Assembly (NCBI GenBank): GCA_014529385.2
Contig: CM043947.1
Location: 125,743,891 to 125,805,890 of the forward strand
DNA: 62,000 nucleotides
Origin: Adiantum capillus-veneris
Lineage: Eukaryota > Streptophyta > Polypodiopsida > Polypodiales > Pteridaceae
Reading direction: 5' to 3'
The translations under genes were made by a program, and so were the position numbers. Below the pieces are notes generated by a model. It was not told where the DNA came from and did no database searches. It saw only the letters and a program-made list of their open reading frames with translations. This document shows positions 44,918 through 56,620 of the stretch, piece after piece (within the stretch, counting starts at the first letter, position 1; every line of letters starts with the position of its first letter).

Positions 44918-45623
44918 GGGCTGACATTATGTCTCTATAGTCAGTGTCAGTAGCATACTCATCTATCATAGAAGATAGATCATTGTGAGCAGCTATAGAC
45001 ACCACATTAACTTTTGGTTGTCGTGAAAGTGCAACGAACACTTGATTGTGCTTACCTGCAATGTGAGAGATATGAAAATTAAATTGCGAAAGAAAATTTT
45101 CCCACCTCATTTGTTTGTCAGAAAGCTTGGTTTACGTCATGAAGTACTTGAAACTTTGGTGATCGGTTTGTAGAATAAATGGAGTCACCAATAAATAGTG
45201 CTTCCATGTGTCTAGAGCACGTAGAACATCTAAAATCTCTTTCTCATAAATGCATATGATGCGTTCATCCGTGTTGAGCCTTCGACTCTCATATGCTATG
45301 GCATACCCTTCTTGAAGCAAGACCGCTCCAAGGCAATCACCACAATCATCCCATTGGACCTCAAATGGCTATGAGAGATCCGGAAGCATGAGGACTGGTT
45401 GGGAGGTAAGCTTCTCTTTGAGCTTGTCAAAAGAATTTTGCTCCTTCGTAGTCCATGAATAATTAACGTTCTTCTTTGTTAAGTCATGTAATGGTCCTGC
45501 TATTTGAGAAAATTTAGCTATGAAGCATCTATAGTATGCATACATACCAATACAACTTCTTAGCTCATGTAGATTTCTTGGATAAGGCCATGATTTTATT
45601 ACCTCTAACTTTGATGGATCCAT
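44880..45623 (-). pseudogene. Element F RT connection and RNase H
   Basis: Consecutive open segments separated by stops: MDPSKLEVIKSWPYPRNLHE and TKKNVNYSWTTKEQNSFDKL (45369-45623), AVLLQEGYAIAYESRRL and YEKEILDVLRALDTWKHYLL with LQTDHQSFKYF (45132-45320), and MRWENFLSQFNFHISHIAGK (44880-45110). The order is exactly that of Ty3/gypsy, and the stops are single-codon changes, typical of an old copy. Confidence 0.88.
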
Positions 45624-45649
45624 ACGTATACCATCTTGAGAGTTAATAT

Positions 45650-46435
45650 GACCTAAGTATTGAATCTCTTAGAGAAAAAATTCATTTTCTTTTGGTTGAC
45701 CTAAGTATTGAATCTCTTGAATCTCCCTCAATGCTTGAAAAATCACTTGGAGATGTTGCTCATGTTCCTCCAAGGACTTGGAATAGATGATGATATCATC
45801 AACGAACACTCCAGTGAATTTGCGATAGGGTCTAAAGATTTTCTCCATTAGACAATTGAACGTGGCTGGTGCATTAGTCAAGCCAAAAGGCATGACTAGA
45901 TATTCATAAAGGCCAACGTTGTACGAAATGCGGTTTTTAGAATATCTAAAGATTTTCTCCATTAGACAATTGAACGTGGCTGGTGCATTAGCCAAGCCAA
46001 AAGGCATGGCTAGATATTCATAAAGGCCAACATTGTACGAAACGCGGTCTTTAGAATATCTTCATCCACTATCCTTATTTGATGATAGCCACTTTTAAGG
46101 TCAATCCTACTGAAGTAGGTGGAGCCTTGTAGGTTATCAAACAGATATTCTACCGGAGGCAAGGGAGATCTATTTTTGATAGTGATATGGTTTAGTGCTC
46201 AATAGTCCACACACATATGATATGTACCATCTTTCTTTTGCACTAAATGGACTGGAGAACAAAAGGGAGAGGAGCTAGGCCTCACCATCCCTTTGTCAAC
46301 CAATTCTTGTACTTGCCTCATGATCTCATCTTGTTGAGCTTGAGAAACTCTATAAGGAGGCTTGTCAGGCAGCGAGCTTCCTGGTAGGAGCTCAATTCGA
46401 TGGTCATCATCGCCTCGTTTTGGAGGTAAGTCCAT
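45650..46435 (-). pseudogene. Element F RT with an in-frame 114-bp duplication
   Basis: RT begins with ELLPGSSLPDKPPYRVS and VRPSSSPFCSPVHLVQKKDG (46199-46435), then [15 protein letters not shown] in another frame. In 45669-46007 the block with MPFGL(A/T)NAPATFNCLMEK occurs twice, because 114 bp (45834-45947 and 45948-46061) are tandemly repeated in frame. The active-site box GVFVDDIIIYSKSLEEHE follows. A second small duplication (CTAAGTATTGAATCTCTT at about 45653 and 45701) repeats EIQYLG. The doubled palm segment should prevent RT folding. Confidence 0.9.
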
Positions 46436-47052
46436 AGGATATCATCGATGAACACATCTTGGAATCCTTTTAGAAAATTGGACAAGTCTAACTCTTCTTG
46501 ATTCCTACCATTTACATTTGATAAAACATTAGGACCTTTTAGGGACTCCTTGACAAAAATCATGTACGCAAAAACTGAGCTCTTCATTGATTTATCAAAA
46601 GCAGGTGGATCTACAAGTGGGATAGTACGACCAAACTCACTAGCATCTATATACATGTTCTTTCCCTTGTAGGTGAAGTAGATTCTCCTTTCAGGGAACT
46701 TCATGTTGGCAGCCATATGGTTGAACCATGGTGCCACTAGGATAGCATCCTCATGTTGGAGAGGAGAGATGTAAAAGTCTTCTTTGTCAACATAGCTTTG
46801 GACATGGAGCCTCAGCTTCCCAATCAAGGGAGTGTCGACCGTTACGGGGTCTCCCATCTTGAAAGCTTGAATGCCCAACTTGGTGGCCAACTCTATTGAT
46901 ATGAACTTGTGAGTAGAGCTAGGGTCAAACAAAATGAAGGCATCACACTCCCTTACCTCCCTAAGCATAGGAGAGAGGTGCACCTTTGCAATGAGCATCC
47001 TCTTTTGGAGCTTCGATGGTGGAAGCTCTAGGAGTCTCATTTTTGCGAGCAT
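46436..47052 (-). pseudogene. Element F protease region
   Basis: An open frame from 47052 with a retropepsin-like segment AFILFDPSSTHKFISIELAT, where the usual D-S-G-S-T-H-N-F reads D-P-S-S-T-H-K-F, so the catalytic triad is lost. It continues through GDPVTVDTPLIGKLRLHV and the linker toward RT, where the frame slips near 46420. Protease would process the polyprotein; this copy cannot. Confidence 0.85.
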
Positions 47053-48452
47053 TTATCTTGGGGCAAGAACGATAGCCATGTCCTTGCTCCCCACACTTAA
47101 AACATTTATGGTCCTTGCAAAAAGCCTCAAGCCCTTCGGGAGAGAGTTTTATTTAACCTTTGTAAACTCCCTTCTCCTTGGAGCGATTGTTGTTGTTATT
47201 GTTGGAATTGCCTTGGGAAGAATTTTGGGCATTGTTTTTACCCTTGGCATCACTTTTGTCTTTATTTTCCATGGGCTTGACATTCCGTCTAGCCCCTGTT
47301 GGAAGTTGATGCGCAAAGCAACCATGGTATGGTAGATTACTTCTGTGATAGAACCAGACCGTTGAGTTGACATACTCGGCCATCTCTTCAGGTAATCCCG
47401 CACAAAACTGTTGCTTTTGCTCGACAAAGTCTATCTTTTGGAAGACACTAGCCTTGAGATGTAAGTCCCAAAAATTGTCCACATATTTGTGAATAGACTC
47501 ATGGGAGAGAATCTTCAAATCACACCATTTGGTGAGCACTTTTTCCTTTGCATCGCTTGCAAGGAATTGATTCATGATGGAAACTCATAGAGTTTTCCAT
47601 GTCTTTGGGGCTTCATCAATGCCACGAAGGCTAGCCCACCGTTGACGAGCAAATTTTTGGAAGTACATAGCTACATGGCATAGCTTGGAGGACTCCATGA
47701 AGCCCTTGTTTGCAAAGGCCGCATCAAATTGCTGAATGAAGGTCAATACTTTGTCGGTAGCACCAAAGGTGCCATCATAGGTGAGAAAAAGAGATAATCT
47801 TTCCTCCCTCTTTGAACTTCTTGAGCTTTTATGACATTCGCAATGCAAGTTATGATTTGTGATGTCCTCCCCTCTTGTATTCTCTAGGAGAATAGCCATA
47901 GCTTTCATCGGAAGAGGAGGAAGGTGAAGAAGAAGGAGAAGAGGGTGACCTCTTTCTTGCCCTTTTCTTGCTTTGTTTCCTCTCTTCTCTTTTGGAGTAA
48001 TGAGGAGAAGGACTGTGTGTTGATCTTTTCCTCTTGGGAGGAGTTGGCGATCGTCTAGACCACTGTCTTCGTGGAGCCACATCTTCAGAGGAACTTAAAG
48101 TTTCATTACTATCTTGCTCTTTGTATTCCTCCTCTCGTATGGGAGAGAGCCTTCTTTTGGGGATCTCTTCAAGAGGCCTCCTAAGCTCTCTCTCCTCTTG
48201 GAGAGGAAGGAAAATCCCATAAGCGCGAAGTCATTGAGTAACTTCGGCTTGCAAAGCAGGGTCGCCCAAAGCTTGCTGCAACCTAGTAATAAGATAATTG
48301 ACAAACATGGGGGCATCATCATTAGCACCTTCATGTGCAAAATCAAAGTTATCAATGTTCATTCTACTCTCTTGGTTATTTTCAGCAAGAAGGTGCTAAG
48401 AATGTTCATCATTGTCATGTTCTCTAAAATCTCTCTCTCTTAGGCTAGTCAT
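47053..48452 (-). pseudogene. Element F Gag with Arg/Ser-rich N-terminal region
   Basis: Start at ATG 48452 (MTSLRERDFREHDNDE). Stops fall at TAG (near 48396) and TGA (near 48234). Segments: APMFVNYLITRLQQALGDPA; an Arg/Ser-rich stretch (RRQWSRRSPTPPKRKRSTHS, then a run of Ser and Pro) at about 47900-48080; the capsid-like gag domain VLTFIQQFDAAFANKGFMES and EKVLTKWCDLKILSHESIHK; an Asn-rich linker; a stop near 47156; and a zinc knuckle CFKCGEQGHGYRSC at 47063-47104. The SR-like charged region recalls the Ser-rich region of element A Gag. It is broken by stops and at least two frame changes. Confidence 0.88.
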
Positions 48453-48773
48453 CTTAGGCACTTAAGTATCTACACCCACGGCTCGAATTGGTTAATTATA
48501 CAGAGTAGTGGAGTGGGTATAATATTGTAGAGTTGCCAAGAGCTAGCTACTTTTGGACTTATTATGGCTCAATAATGATAAAGCCGTAGGAAAGTCTAAA
48601 AAGACTCCATTATTAAGACCAAAGCTCCCGAGGTGTGCACCATATCCCACATAATGGGCTCAACAAAATCGATAATAGATGCCAGTCCCACTTACCCTAA
48701 TATAATTAACAAAATCAACCATTTATAGGCTACTTAAGGACCTCTCTTCTTAAGCAAGAAAGAGAAACCAAAT

Positions 48774-48785
48774 GCTCTGATACCA
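48774..48785 (-). other. Element F primer binding site (initiator Met tRNA)
   Basis: The minus strand reads TGGTATCAGAGC, one base inside the 5' LTR. Confidence 0.93.
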
Positions 48786-48786
48786 A

Positions 48787-50359
48787 TATAATGGAAATGG
48801 CCTATGAACTTTGAGAGTAGCGGAACTTAGAAGAAACACTTTTGTGGAATTACTTTGTGAGCATAGAGGGTGAACTTAATTGATGGTAGCAACTTAAACA
48901 TAGCATTTAGTTAACTTGGCATGAAAAATACTTTTGCAAGAGAGAGAGATTTTAGAGAACATGACAATAGTTGAGGACCAGATTTATGTGGAGCCTGTCC
49001 CCCCTCCAATAGGCATTTGTATTATAATTTCTCCCATCAAGAGACACTAGGTACAATAAAATATTTGTGTTTCTTGTGACCAAGGTGATGCAATGAAGAT
49101 GGAAAGCTTCATGCATCACGAGCATAACATAAACTTTGTGGAAAGCATTAACTATCCCAAGCCTCAGTCCCAAGGCCTCAAACACCTTTGAAGGTGGAGA
49201 GAGCTAGCGGGGAACGAGGGTAGGGAAGAGGAAGAAGAAACATTTCATAAGAGAAATAACTAGTTCCTCACTTATCATCACTCTTCTTGCTAGCATACAT
49301 AATAGCATAGTAATGAAGAGGGAGAAGATGGCAAGCTTAAGCATTGAAGCATGGATCTTGGTTGGATTTGCACTCCATAGCCAAGAGTGTTGGTGTAGGC
49401 TCTCAACTTCTCTACTTGCTTTGAGAAGGAGATGGAGATCGCACTTTGCACTTCACACAATGAGAGTGTGTGTGGGAGAGTATACCCCTCAAGAAACCCC
49501 CTAGCTTGCTTTGGTTGACCCCCCCTTGTAGCTCATGCTTGAAGATCATTGGAGCTCTCTAGGCCTAGCCAATCACATGCAAGGGGCATAGCAAGCAACC
49601 AGGGTAGCCTTGGGACAAGTGTCCCCATTTCCTCTTTGAGAGAGAGGACTTGATAAATGCAAAAACAATTAATTAAATACACTAATTTATCATTGGACCC
49701 CTTGGAAGGCCAACCGATAGGCTTTAGGCACACCATGAGGGCAACATGAGGAGGAGCTTGACAAGTGTCCCTTTTGATTTCTTTGTCCAAGCTTGCCTTG
49801 TGTGAGGGTGTGTGTGTTCTCTCTCACCCCCCTAGCTTTAGGGCTCGCCCCCTCTTTTTGTAGGGATGGGATTTGACTTTTGGGACACCTTACCCCCAAG
49901 CACCTTAGTCAACAAGCATGACAAAGCACCTCAAGCCTGGGTAGTGTTCCCACAAGCACCTCAAGATCCCTAGTCAGAAAGCACGCAAGCACCTCAAGCA
50001 TCTTAGTCATCAAGCACGACAAGCACCTTAGTTAGCAAGCACGACAAGAACCTCAAGCTTGGGCTGGGTTCCCACCTCAAGCTCAACCCTTGCTTAGCTA
50101 AGGTCAAACGAATTTTTAACACTAACCTTTGGAGGTCTTTAATGAAGCTAACCCTAAGGTCTTTAAGCTCCATTATCTAGCCTTGCTCTTTGACATACCA
50201 TCTCTCATTTGGACCCCTTTACCATTGGCCCCGTGTTAAGATAGATCTGAAAGCACATGTCTATATTCTAACTCTTGTTCCCTTTTATTCTCCCACATTA
50301 AATGATCATTTTAAGATGAGAAAATCATTTGGGTTGGTTAGATTTTAGATCTTATGAAC
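48787..50359 (-). repeat. Element F 5' LTR
   Basis: A 1573-bp copy of 41622-43174. Its outer ends are slightly changed (TATAATGG in place of TGTAATGG; TTATGAAC in place of TTATAACA). The minisatellite is at about 49890-50060. TCTTG follows at 50360. Confidence 0.93.
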
Positions 50360-51067
50360 TCTTGTAGCAAGTATAGCGAACAACAATCTTCGTATCGAAT
50401 TTTCCATTATTCTTGTGGCCATTATCATTGTTGTTGTGACTATATGGAGCTGTATGTCCCATCTTGACAAGTGTAGCAAACAACAATCTTCACATTGACT
50501 TTTCCATTATTCTTGTTGCCATTATCGTTGTTGTTGTGACTATATGGGTTTTGTTTTGTGGCTTCAAGGAAAAGATGAAGGTTTAAAAGCAAATTTACTT
50601 GAATTGTTGTTATTTACCTTCCTTTGTTCAAAACCATTTTGATTGGAATTGCTTGATTGTGGTTAATATTGATTATAATGCTGCATCCATCGTTGTCCAT
50701 TGGTGCCATTGATCATGTTGAGGTGTAATATGATTTGAACATTGTGGTGGTGGAAGAGATGTATATTACCGTTTTGGAGTTGGATCTTTACCTTTTGTAC
50801 CTTCAACATCATGAGCTAAAGAAATAGCTCTTTTCAATGTATGGAGATAAAATTTATTGACCTTAGGATGCAATATATAATCCAAAGGAAATATATTTGC
50901 ATTTGAAAGTAGAGCAAAATTTCTTTTTTGCATTTTGGAGAGCAAATAGAATTTGCGAGCATCTATCTATGGATTGTGTAATAGTTTCCCCTTTCCTAGA
51001 TTGAAGCGTATCCCATGCATGTCTAGCTTTATCTTTGTATTGAGAAGGGAGAAACTATTTCATTATC
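50360..51067 (-). pseudogene. Element G gag, middle part
   Basis: The minus strand carries the first half of a gag zinc knuckle directly at 50360 (RYTCYK, with the first Cys changed to Arg). Upstream is gag sequence LPSQYKDKARHAWDTLQSRK and GETITQSIDRCSQILFAL (about 50920-51050). A second copy of the knuckle-like sequence lies nearby (50455-50500, CYTCQ). The right edge is the H insertion at 51068. Confidence 0.78.
51063..51067. repeat. Left target-site duplication of element H (TTATC)
   Basis: TTATC, repeated exactly at 56621-56625. Confidence 0.92.
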
Positions 51068-51223
51068 TGAAAGGGCAAGGGGACTGGAACATCCTCATCA
51101 CCACCCAGCCATTCCCTATATAGGCCCTTCGCCTTCTAAATATAGGGACCCCCTTGACTGCATGTCCGTCTTGGCCCTTGGCCCTGGCCCTTGGCCGTGA
51201 CTGGTCCTAGAATTGTCCTGACA
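51068..51223 (-). repeat. Element H 3' LTR (156 bp)
   Basis: Plus-strand ends TGAAAGGGCA and GTCCTGACA. It differs from 56478-56620 by about five substitutions and a 13-bp CCTTGG-type insertion. Confidence 0.93.
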
Positions 51224-51262
51224 TTAATCCCCCCTTGGAGAAGCGTTTTCGTCCGCGAAAAC
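51224..51262 (-). other. Element H polypurine tract and adjacent perfect hairpin
   Basis: The plus strand TTAATCCCCCCTTGGAGAAG, a purine tract on the minus strand, is followed by GTTTTCG-TCCG-CGAAAAC (51245-51262), a 7-bp perfect stem. Confidence 0.75.
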
Positions 51263-54200
51263 ACAAGTGATGATATCTTCATAAGAACACTAATGTTTTC
51301 TACCGTAACATCCCTCATGGATCCAATGGTTCAGCTGAGCGGAACCCGATTCAGTAGGAGGTTCAATGAAACCAAGAGTAACATCTTGATTTTCTACATT
51401 GTTGTCCATTTGTAACCATCTGATGGTACCGGTTCCTATCCAAACATAGTGTGTAGACTCCATTTAGAACACACATGAGTATTCAAAACGAGTTATCACA
51501 CAAAGATGTACCCTAACGAGTACTTCTTTTCACTTTCCATGAAAGTAACTTGCTAACATAACTCATCAGCCAAGTTTAAGTCCTTGACTTTTTTTCCAAT
51601 TCCAGCAGTAAACAACCCCACCATAACTAGTGTTCAAGGTTGAGAACTTGATTTATACATGAAGAGACTACACCTAGTCGCAAACATGCTTTAACTTATG
51701 GTAAGCAAACTCCAAGTAGAGCAATAAATGCTTATTGATTGGATAGCTTGGTGCTAATGTACGCACTTTGCATATCCTTCAGCACAAGATTACACTTTGT
51801 AATCTGCCTATCCCCTTGGATAACTGACAGTACTGAGGTGTTTTTTCCCTCACGGTTACCATACAATCTTCCCAAATGACTGGTAAATGGGAATCACAAT
51901 ATCGTGTAACATTGTTGAGGAATCAACAATGTCCAGAATAACCATCGTGGTTAACTTGAAAAAATCCCCAAACACCCAAACTGAGCCATGACCTCTATTG
52001 GTGATTAGTAGACCTAAAAGTAATCTCGTAGAGATAGTGCACATACAGTGCAAAATGCTTCATAAGCAACAACAGGAATATGCATGCCGTTCCAAATCAG
52101 CCTTTGCTAAACACTAGGGCCCATAACACCTAGTGTGCATGCATTTAGAGAAAAACAGACCCGAACCTGTATATCCATGGTGATCCTTGCCAATACTTAT
52201 GGCAAATGTGATGCGCCTAGCACGCATTAAAAAGGAATGTAAATAGTTCTGAAAAGAAACTAAATACTTTTAGTTGCAATCTTTTGCAAGCCTTGGTGAA
52301 CCGTTTGAATCACAATAGAAGGTAAAACATTGATCACTTCTAGGTACAGACAATGAAACTTTTTCATTAACAACTTATAGCCTTGCTATATGTATAAACA
52401 ACCATCTGTAATGTTGTTTAGCAATACTTGTAGTTGAACAAGTCATTGTAAGTATCCGACAATCTTTGGCCACTGAAATTGCTCCTGATACATCGTGATG
52501 AAAATGGTCTAGAAAATAGATTTGACCAGCACCTAGGGACTTTGTCGTGACACATATTTAAAATAGGGGGCGCCAGTGTCAGTCCTAGAGACTCATATTC
52601 GCCACATGTGGAATATGTCTCAACTAAGGATGTTTGAAAAAAGAACATCCTTCAAGTACAAGATGTACTTGTGTGTGGAGGTAACTCTAAACACTCTACA
52701 ACAAGAGTGAGAGGGACCCTCATTCATTGCTCCACACTGGCTAAACCGAACTCCTTGAGTTCCTAGACCATGTTGTATCCCATGTGACAACATGTGCCAA
52801 ATTGAATCCTACAAGTGGATTCATAACAGCATATTGTATTTTGGTCACTACGGCCCAAAATACTTGTTTCGACATGCCCTTGGCATGGCCCTGGGGATTG
52901 AACTGAAAGTTCAGTTACCCGTATACAAATGCACAGGAGTACATCTCCCTCCTGTGAAAAAACCAAGCAACATTGCACTAGAAACCTTGGGTGTTGCCTT
53001 CGCAATCCAAACCCGTTGGGTAGAATCTACGTAGTCAAACCCCTTGGTGAGACCCTTTGTAGAAATTGCTCAACTAGCAGGTAACGGTAACCAACCTAGT
53101 TAACTGTGTATAGAATGATGAGAATCAACTTGAAAAGTTGAATTTTTTCGCTACCGCATGATAGATTGCAGAATTCTTTCCTTGAAAGTATAACGGGAAT
53201 ATATCAAATTGTGATCCTCTATGTGTATGGGGTGATTTAGTAAGCACCCGATATGGGTCGTACCCCAAAACTGTGATGTCATAGACACTCGTAGTACTAT
53301 AAAGAGAGCAAGAAATCACACAAGTGAGATGCCTAGCTCGTATCAACAGCCATGCTTTCTCAACTATTTTGCTGCCTCTAGACTCCATGGTATAGATCAG
53401 CTGATGTAAGTGCAAGAGTATCAAAAACTCAACTTGAGCGTCTCACTAGAAACATATAGTGCAAAAATGACACCCTAATCCTCCGAAATGACAAGACTCT
53501 TGCTTGTCCATTAACGTTGATGTATTCAATGTGTACTCCACTGGGCAGATCTGTTCGATCATTAGAACAATCACCCAAGGAATGCCAATAATTGGGTCTT
53601 ACCCAAGATCTGACAATGGCTCTTAGCCAGCCTATGTGTGGCTCCTAGCTCTTACGGAAATTAGTGTTCAATTGATAAACTGATGAAAACTAATGTAAAT
53701 GGCATCTTGACCAATTTCTAACTGAGAGTTAGAGCACCTCTACTCATGTTGACTCCCAAACAAAACATATATCAAAAGCTTCTTAGAAGATTTTCATTAT
53801 TCCCTTAAAGAGAGAGAGAAAGAGAACAAGAGCATGCTGGGCTGAGGAACTTTCCTTAAGGTTTTAGAGTGTATACCCCAGCTATGTGCTCTTACGCATC
53901 TTATGCCTAAATTGCAGCTTATCATATAAGCATTCAAAAATCTGCGTGTATAATGCTCTCATCGAGAGAGGTAACAGAAACCACAAGCCACAGCTTGACC
54001 TACTTACCATGTATGGGGTCGTGACTTTACAAAAATGACTTAAAAAAGGCACTTTGCCTGTGAAAGAAGTCCGACATTTAGGTTCCTCTTAGTGGTATTG
54101 TGCGTTGACAGCAACCAAATATTTAAACAATCCAGAACTTAGTTTTTCCGTGACAGAGTGTCTAGTGTGATAGCGGAAGCGTAATTTCGAAAGCGGTGGA

Positions 54201-56477
54201 ATTCATGCCACCTGGTTAGTACGCCTTGCATACATTTTTTTTATTTTTTATTTTGTAAGCCCTTGGCGAGAGTGATGGCCTCAAACGTGAGAGCCAAAAC
54301 CATTAGTGCCTTGCACAGTCTAAACTGATAGGGATTCTGTGAGATGAAATTCCCTATTTTGCCAGTTTTTCAAACTTGTGTGCCACTGCCCGTGATTTCA
54401 AATCATTGGGCAGTACCTTGGCACAAGGAAGAAGCCTTGCTTCATGTAAAATTGTGAAAACACTTTGTTTTGCACAAAAGCAATAGTTTCCCATCAAAGA
54501 TGTAAACATGGAAAAATATGAAGAACGTAAAATTGGCTAACCTGGTCGTTGCTGTAACCTGTTGGCCCGAGATTCTGTGGAAGAAAACTCGCATAAAAAT
54601 GGCTCATAGCGATATCTGTTGGACGAGTGGAGACTGTCGTATGTACATATACGTCCCTTGTATCATATACTCCCTTCTGTCATGTAATGAAATAACCTGC
54701 AAGCATATTGTCAAGTCCATCCCAAGTTTGTATGTTCATAGCATAGACCGAATGTGGGAGCCTTGCTTCACATAAGTTCATCAAATGGATGAGACAAGAA
54801 TGTAACTTGAGTGCTCATAGCTAACAGATGCTCTTGGTGACACACATATGTCCGAGTAGGAAAAGTTTGACCTTATCAAAATTTCATAGGGAAACGGCCT
54901 TGCCAAATTTTGCTATTGGTTGAGAATCATAACATTTCCCGATAGTGAGAAAGATACTGCTTGTTCAAAGCAACCTTTGCTTGACAAGTTGGCATTGTGA
55001 AAATTCATATGGTGGTCAACATTGCATTCAGCTCCTAGCTTTGGATGTTAATGTTTTTTCCACGATGCTTCATGTACCTATATCGCCTGCTCCCTAGCAA
55101 CGTGCAATGGCTTGGAAATGAGTATGCATCCAATGCATGGAGCTGTGCTCCCAAACATCTTGCTTTCCTCCGCGTCGAGATAGCACAAGGAGGAGAATTA
55201 AAAAGTAACATTAGACGTAAGACACAAATCGGTTTATACTTACCGCTCGGCCTTGCCGAATACCATAACCTTACAAATCACGGGCCATGCCTAACTTGTG
55301 TTTACGCTGAAGGGTGGAATAAACCCTGGCTGTGTAGCCCAACCCGATGATGTTGCCTACACAAGCTTTCCACCTGAGCACCTTGTACGGAGCCTACCGT
55401 ACGAATGATAGGTCATCACTTGTCGGCCTTGCCTAATTCCTATTCTCTATAAGGCAGAGGCCTTGCATGTATGTGCTTCCATAACCAATGTACCTTGGGC
55501 ATACGGAGACTGCTCCAATCTAATGATTGATGCATTGCCAACATACCCATATATGACTGTGTGGTCATGTTCAAGATCAAAATAGAATTTGAAGAAACTT
55601 GACTGCGTCGATCCTACCACCTCGTCGATTAGACGCCATATTGAAAGCACATAATTTCAAAAAATCCATATCTAGTGCAATAATGTAAATAAAGCGTACC
55701 TGGATTGCAACCGTTAATATTTCCAACCTTGTACCTGGAAATTTGACGTCTCGTTAGTTTGGAGCCTTGCTTCTCTCTTCATGTCGCCCTTGCACCTTGT
55801 GCAGCTTGCCTAAGCCATACTACCGTGCAACAATGTGCATCTTACGAGGGTTCGCCGCCAACAATTCTCCATCTTTGTGATGCCGAATTGACATGCAAAC
55901 ATAACATGGAAACCTTTATGTGGTTCTGCTGGAACAACATAAATTTGGCATATCTTGGCAACCCAAGCTGAGAATATTGTCCTTCACTGCTCTTACGACC
56001 TTGCATGCAGCCCAAGGTAATGTCTACATCCGAGGGATTTTCTGTGGGATGAGGTCCCTATGGTGACCTTAGGGCACCCTTAGGGCGCCCACCGTGTGTA
56101 AGTAAAGAAACGCCATGGCGGGTCTGCAGCGCAAGGGAAAGAGAAGACGATGGCATCCTCTGCAGACCACGAGGGCGTTTGCCCATGTGTTGAGAAACCT
56201 CTGCCGTCGAAGCGTGCGCCTACTGAGCCAAGCTGCCCGCAATTCTATGAAGGTCGACCCTGAGCTTGTGTTCCTTGCAAGCGGATATTCCCACTGCAGC
56301 TGTTTCAGCCCTCCTCAGGGGACAATTCCTGCGTGACCTTTGAATCTTCCTCCTCGACTTGATCTCCATGACGAGAAAGAGAGAGAGGGAGAAAGAGAGA
56401 GAGATAGCATGCAATAAGCCATGCAAAAAGCAAGCCCCTTCTTCTTCCGCCTTCCCCTCCCCTAGATTTTATACCAG
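51224..56477 (-). other. Element H interior, no gene recognised
   Basis: Non-coding in all frames as far as can be read. After the right-hand primer site the minus strand has (CT)-rich sequence and a 49-codon frame starting MEIKSRRKIQRSRRNCPLRR (about 56370-56220), not a known family. The core has many CCTTGCC words but no clear tandem array. Confidence 0.6.
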
Positions 56478-56620
56478 TGAAAGGGCAAGGGGACTGGAAC
56501 ATCCTCATCACCACCCAGCCATTCCCTATATAGGCCCTTGGCCTTCTAAATATAGGGACCCCCTTGACTGCATGTCCGTCCTAGCCCTTGGCCGTGACTA
56601 GTCCTAGCATTGTCCTGACA
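56478..56620 (-). repeat. Element H 5' LTR (143 bp)
   Basis: A copy of 51068-51223 lacking 13 bp. To its left the minus strand reads C then TGGTATAAAATC, matching the Met primer site only in its first six bases. Confidence 0.93.
56527..56532 (-). promoter_or_regulatory. TATA box candidate in element H 5' LTR
   Basis: GCCTATATAGGG on the minus strand, kept in both LTRs (also 51117-51122). It is the clearest TATA motif in any LTR here; promoter function is inferred. Confidence 0.45.

Larger units (their letters stand above)
41622..50359 (-). mobile_element. Element F: chromovirus Ty3/gypsy with decayed genes
   Basis: An 8.7-kb minus-strand element, complete in outline: 5' LTR 48787-50359, Met primer site, gag, protease, RT, RNase H, integrase with C-terminal chromodomain, polypurine stretch and 3' LTR 41622-43174. 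The TCTTG duplication is exact. It sits in the zinc knuckle codons of element G. Many stops and frameshifts, a changed protease active site and an RT duplication show that it is dead and older than T1. Confidence 0.94.
51068..56620 (-). mobile_element. Element H: short-LTR retrotransposon without enzyme genes
   Basis: A 5.55-kb element with very short LTRs (156 and 143 bp), perfect TTATC duplications, a polypurine tract beside the left LTR and a weak Met-type primer site beside the right LTR, hence minus-strand. The 5.25-kb interior shows no gag, protease, RT, RNase H or integrase motif and no frame longer than about 100 codons. A short minus-strand frame across the purine tract (VFSRTKTLLQGGIN) is like the tail of a gypsy pol, so the ancestor was probably a gypsy element. 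Small LTRs recall TRIMs, but TRIM interiors are far shorter. Confidence 0.85.

Noticed and set aside
51136-51318. 60-codon minus-strand frame starting MRDVTVENIS
   Set aside because: It crosses the purine tract into the LTR of H. It is only a possible trace of a pol end and not a gene by itself.
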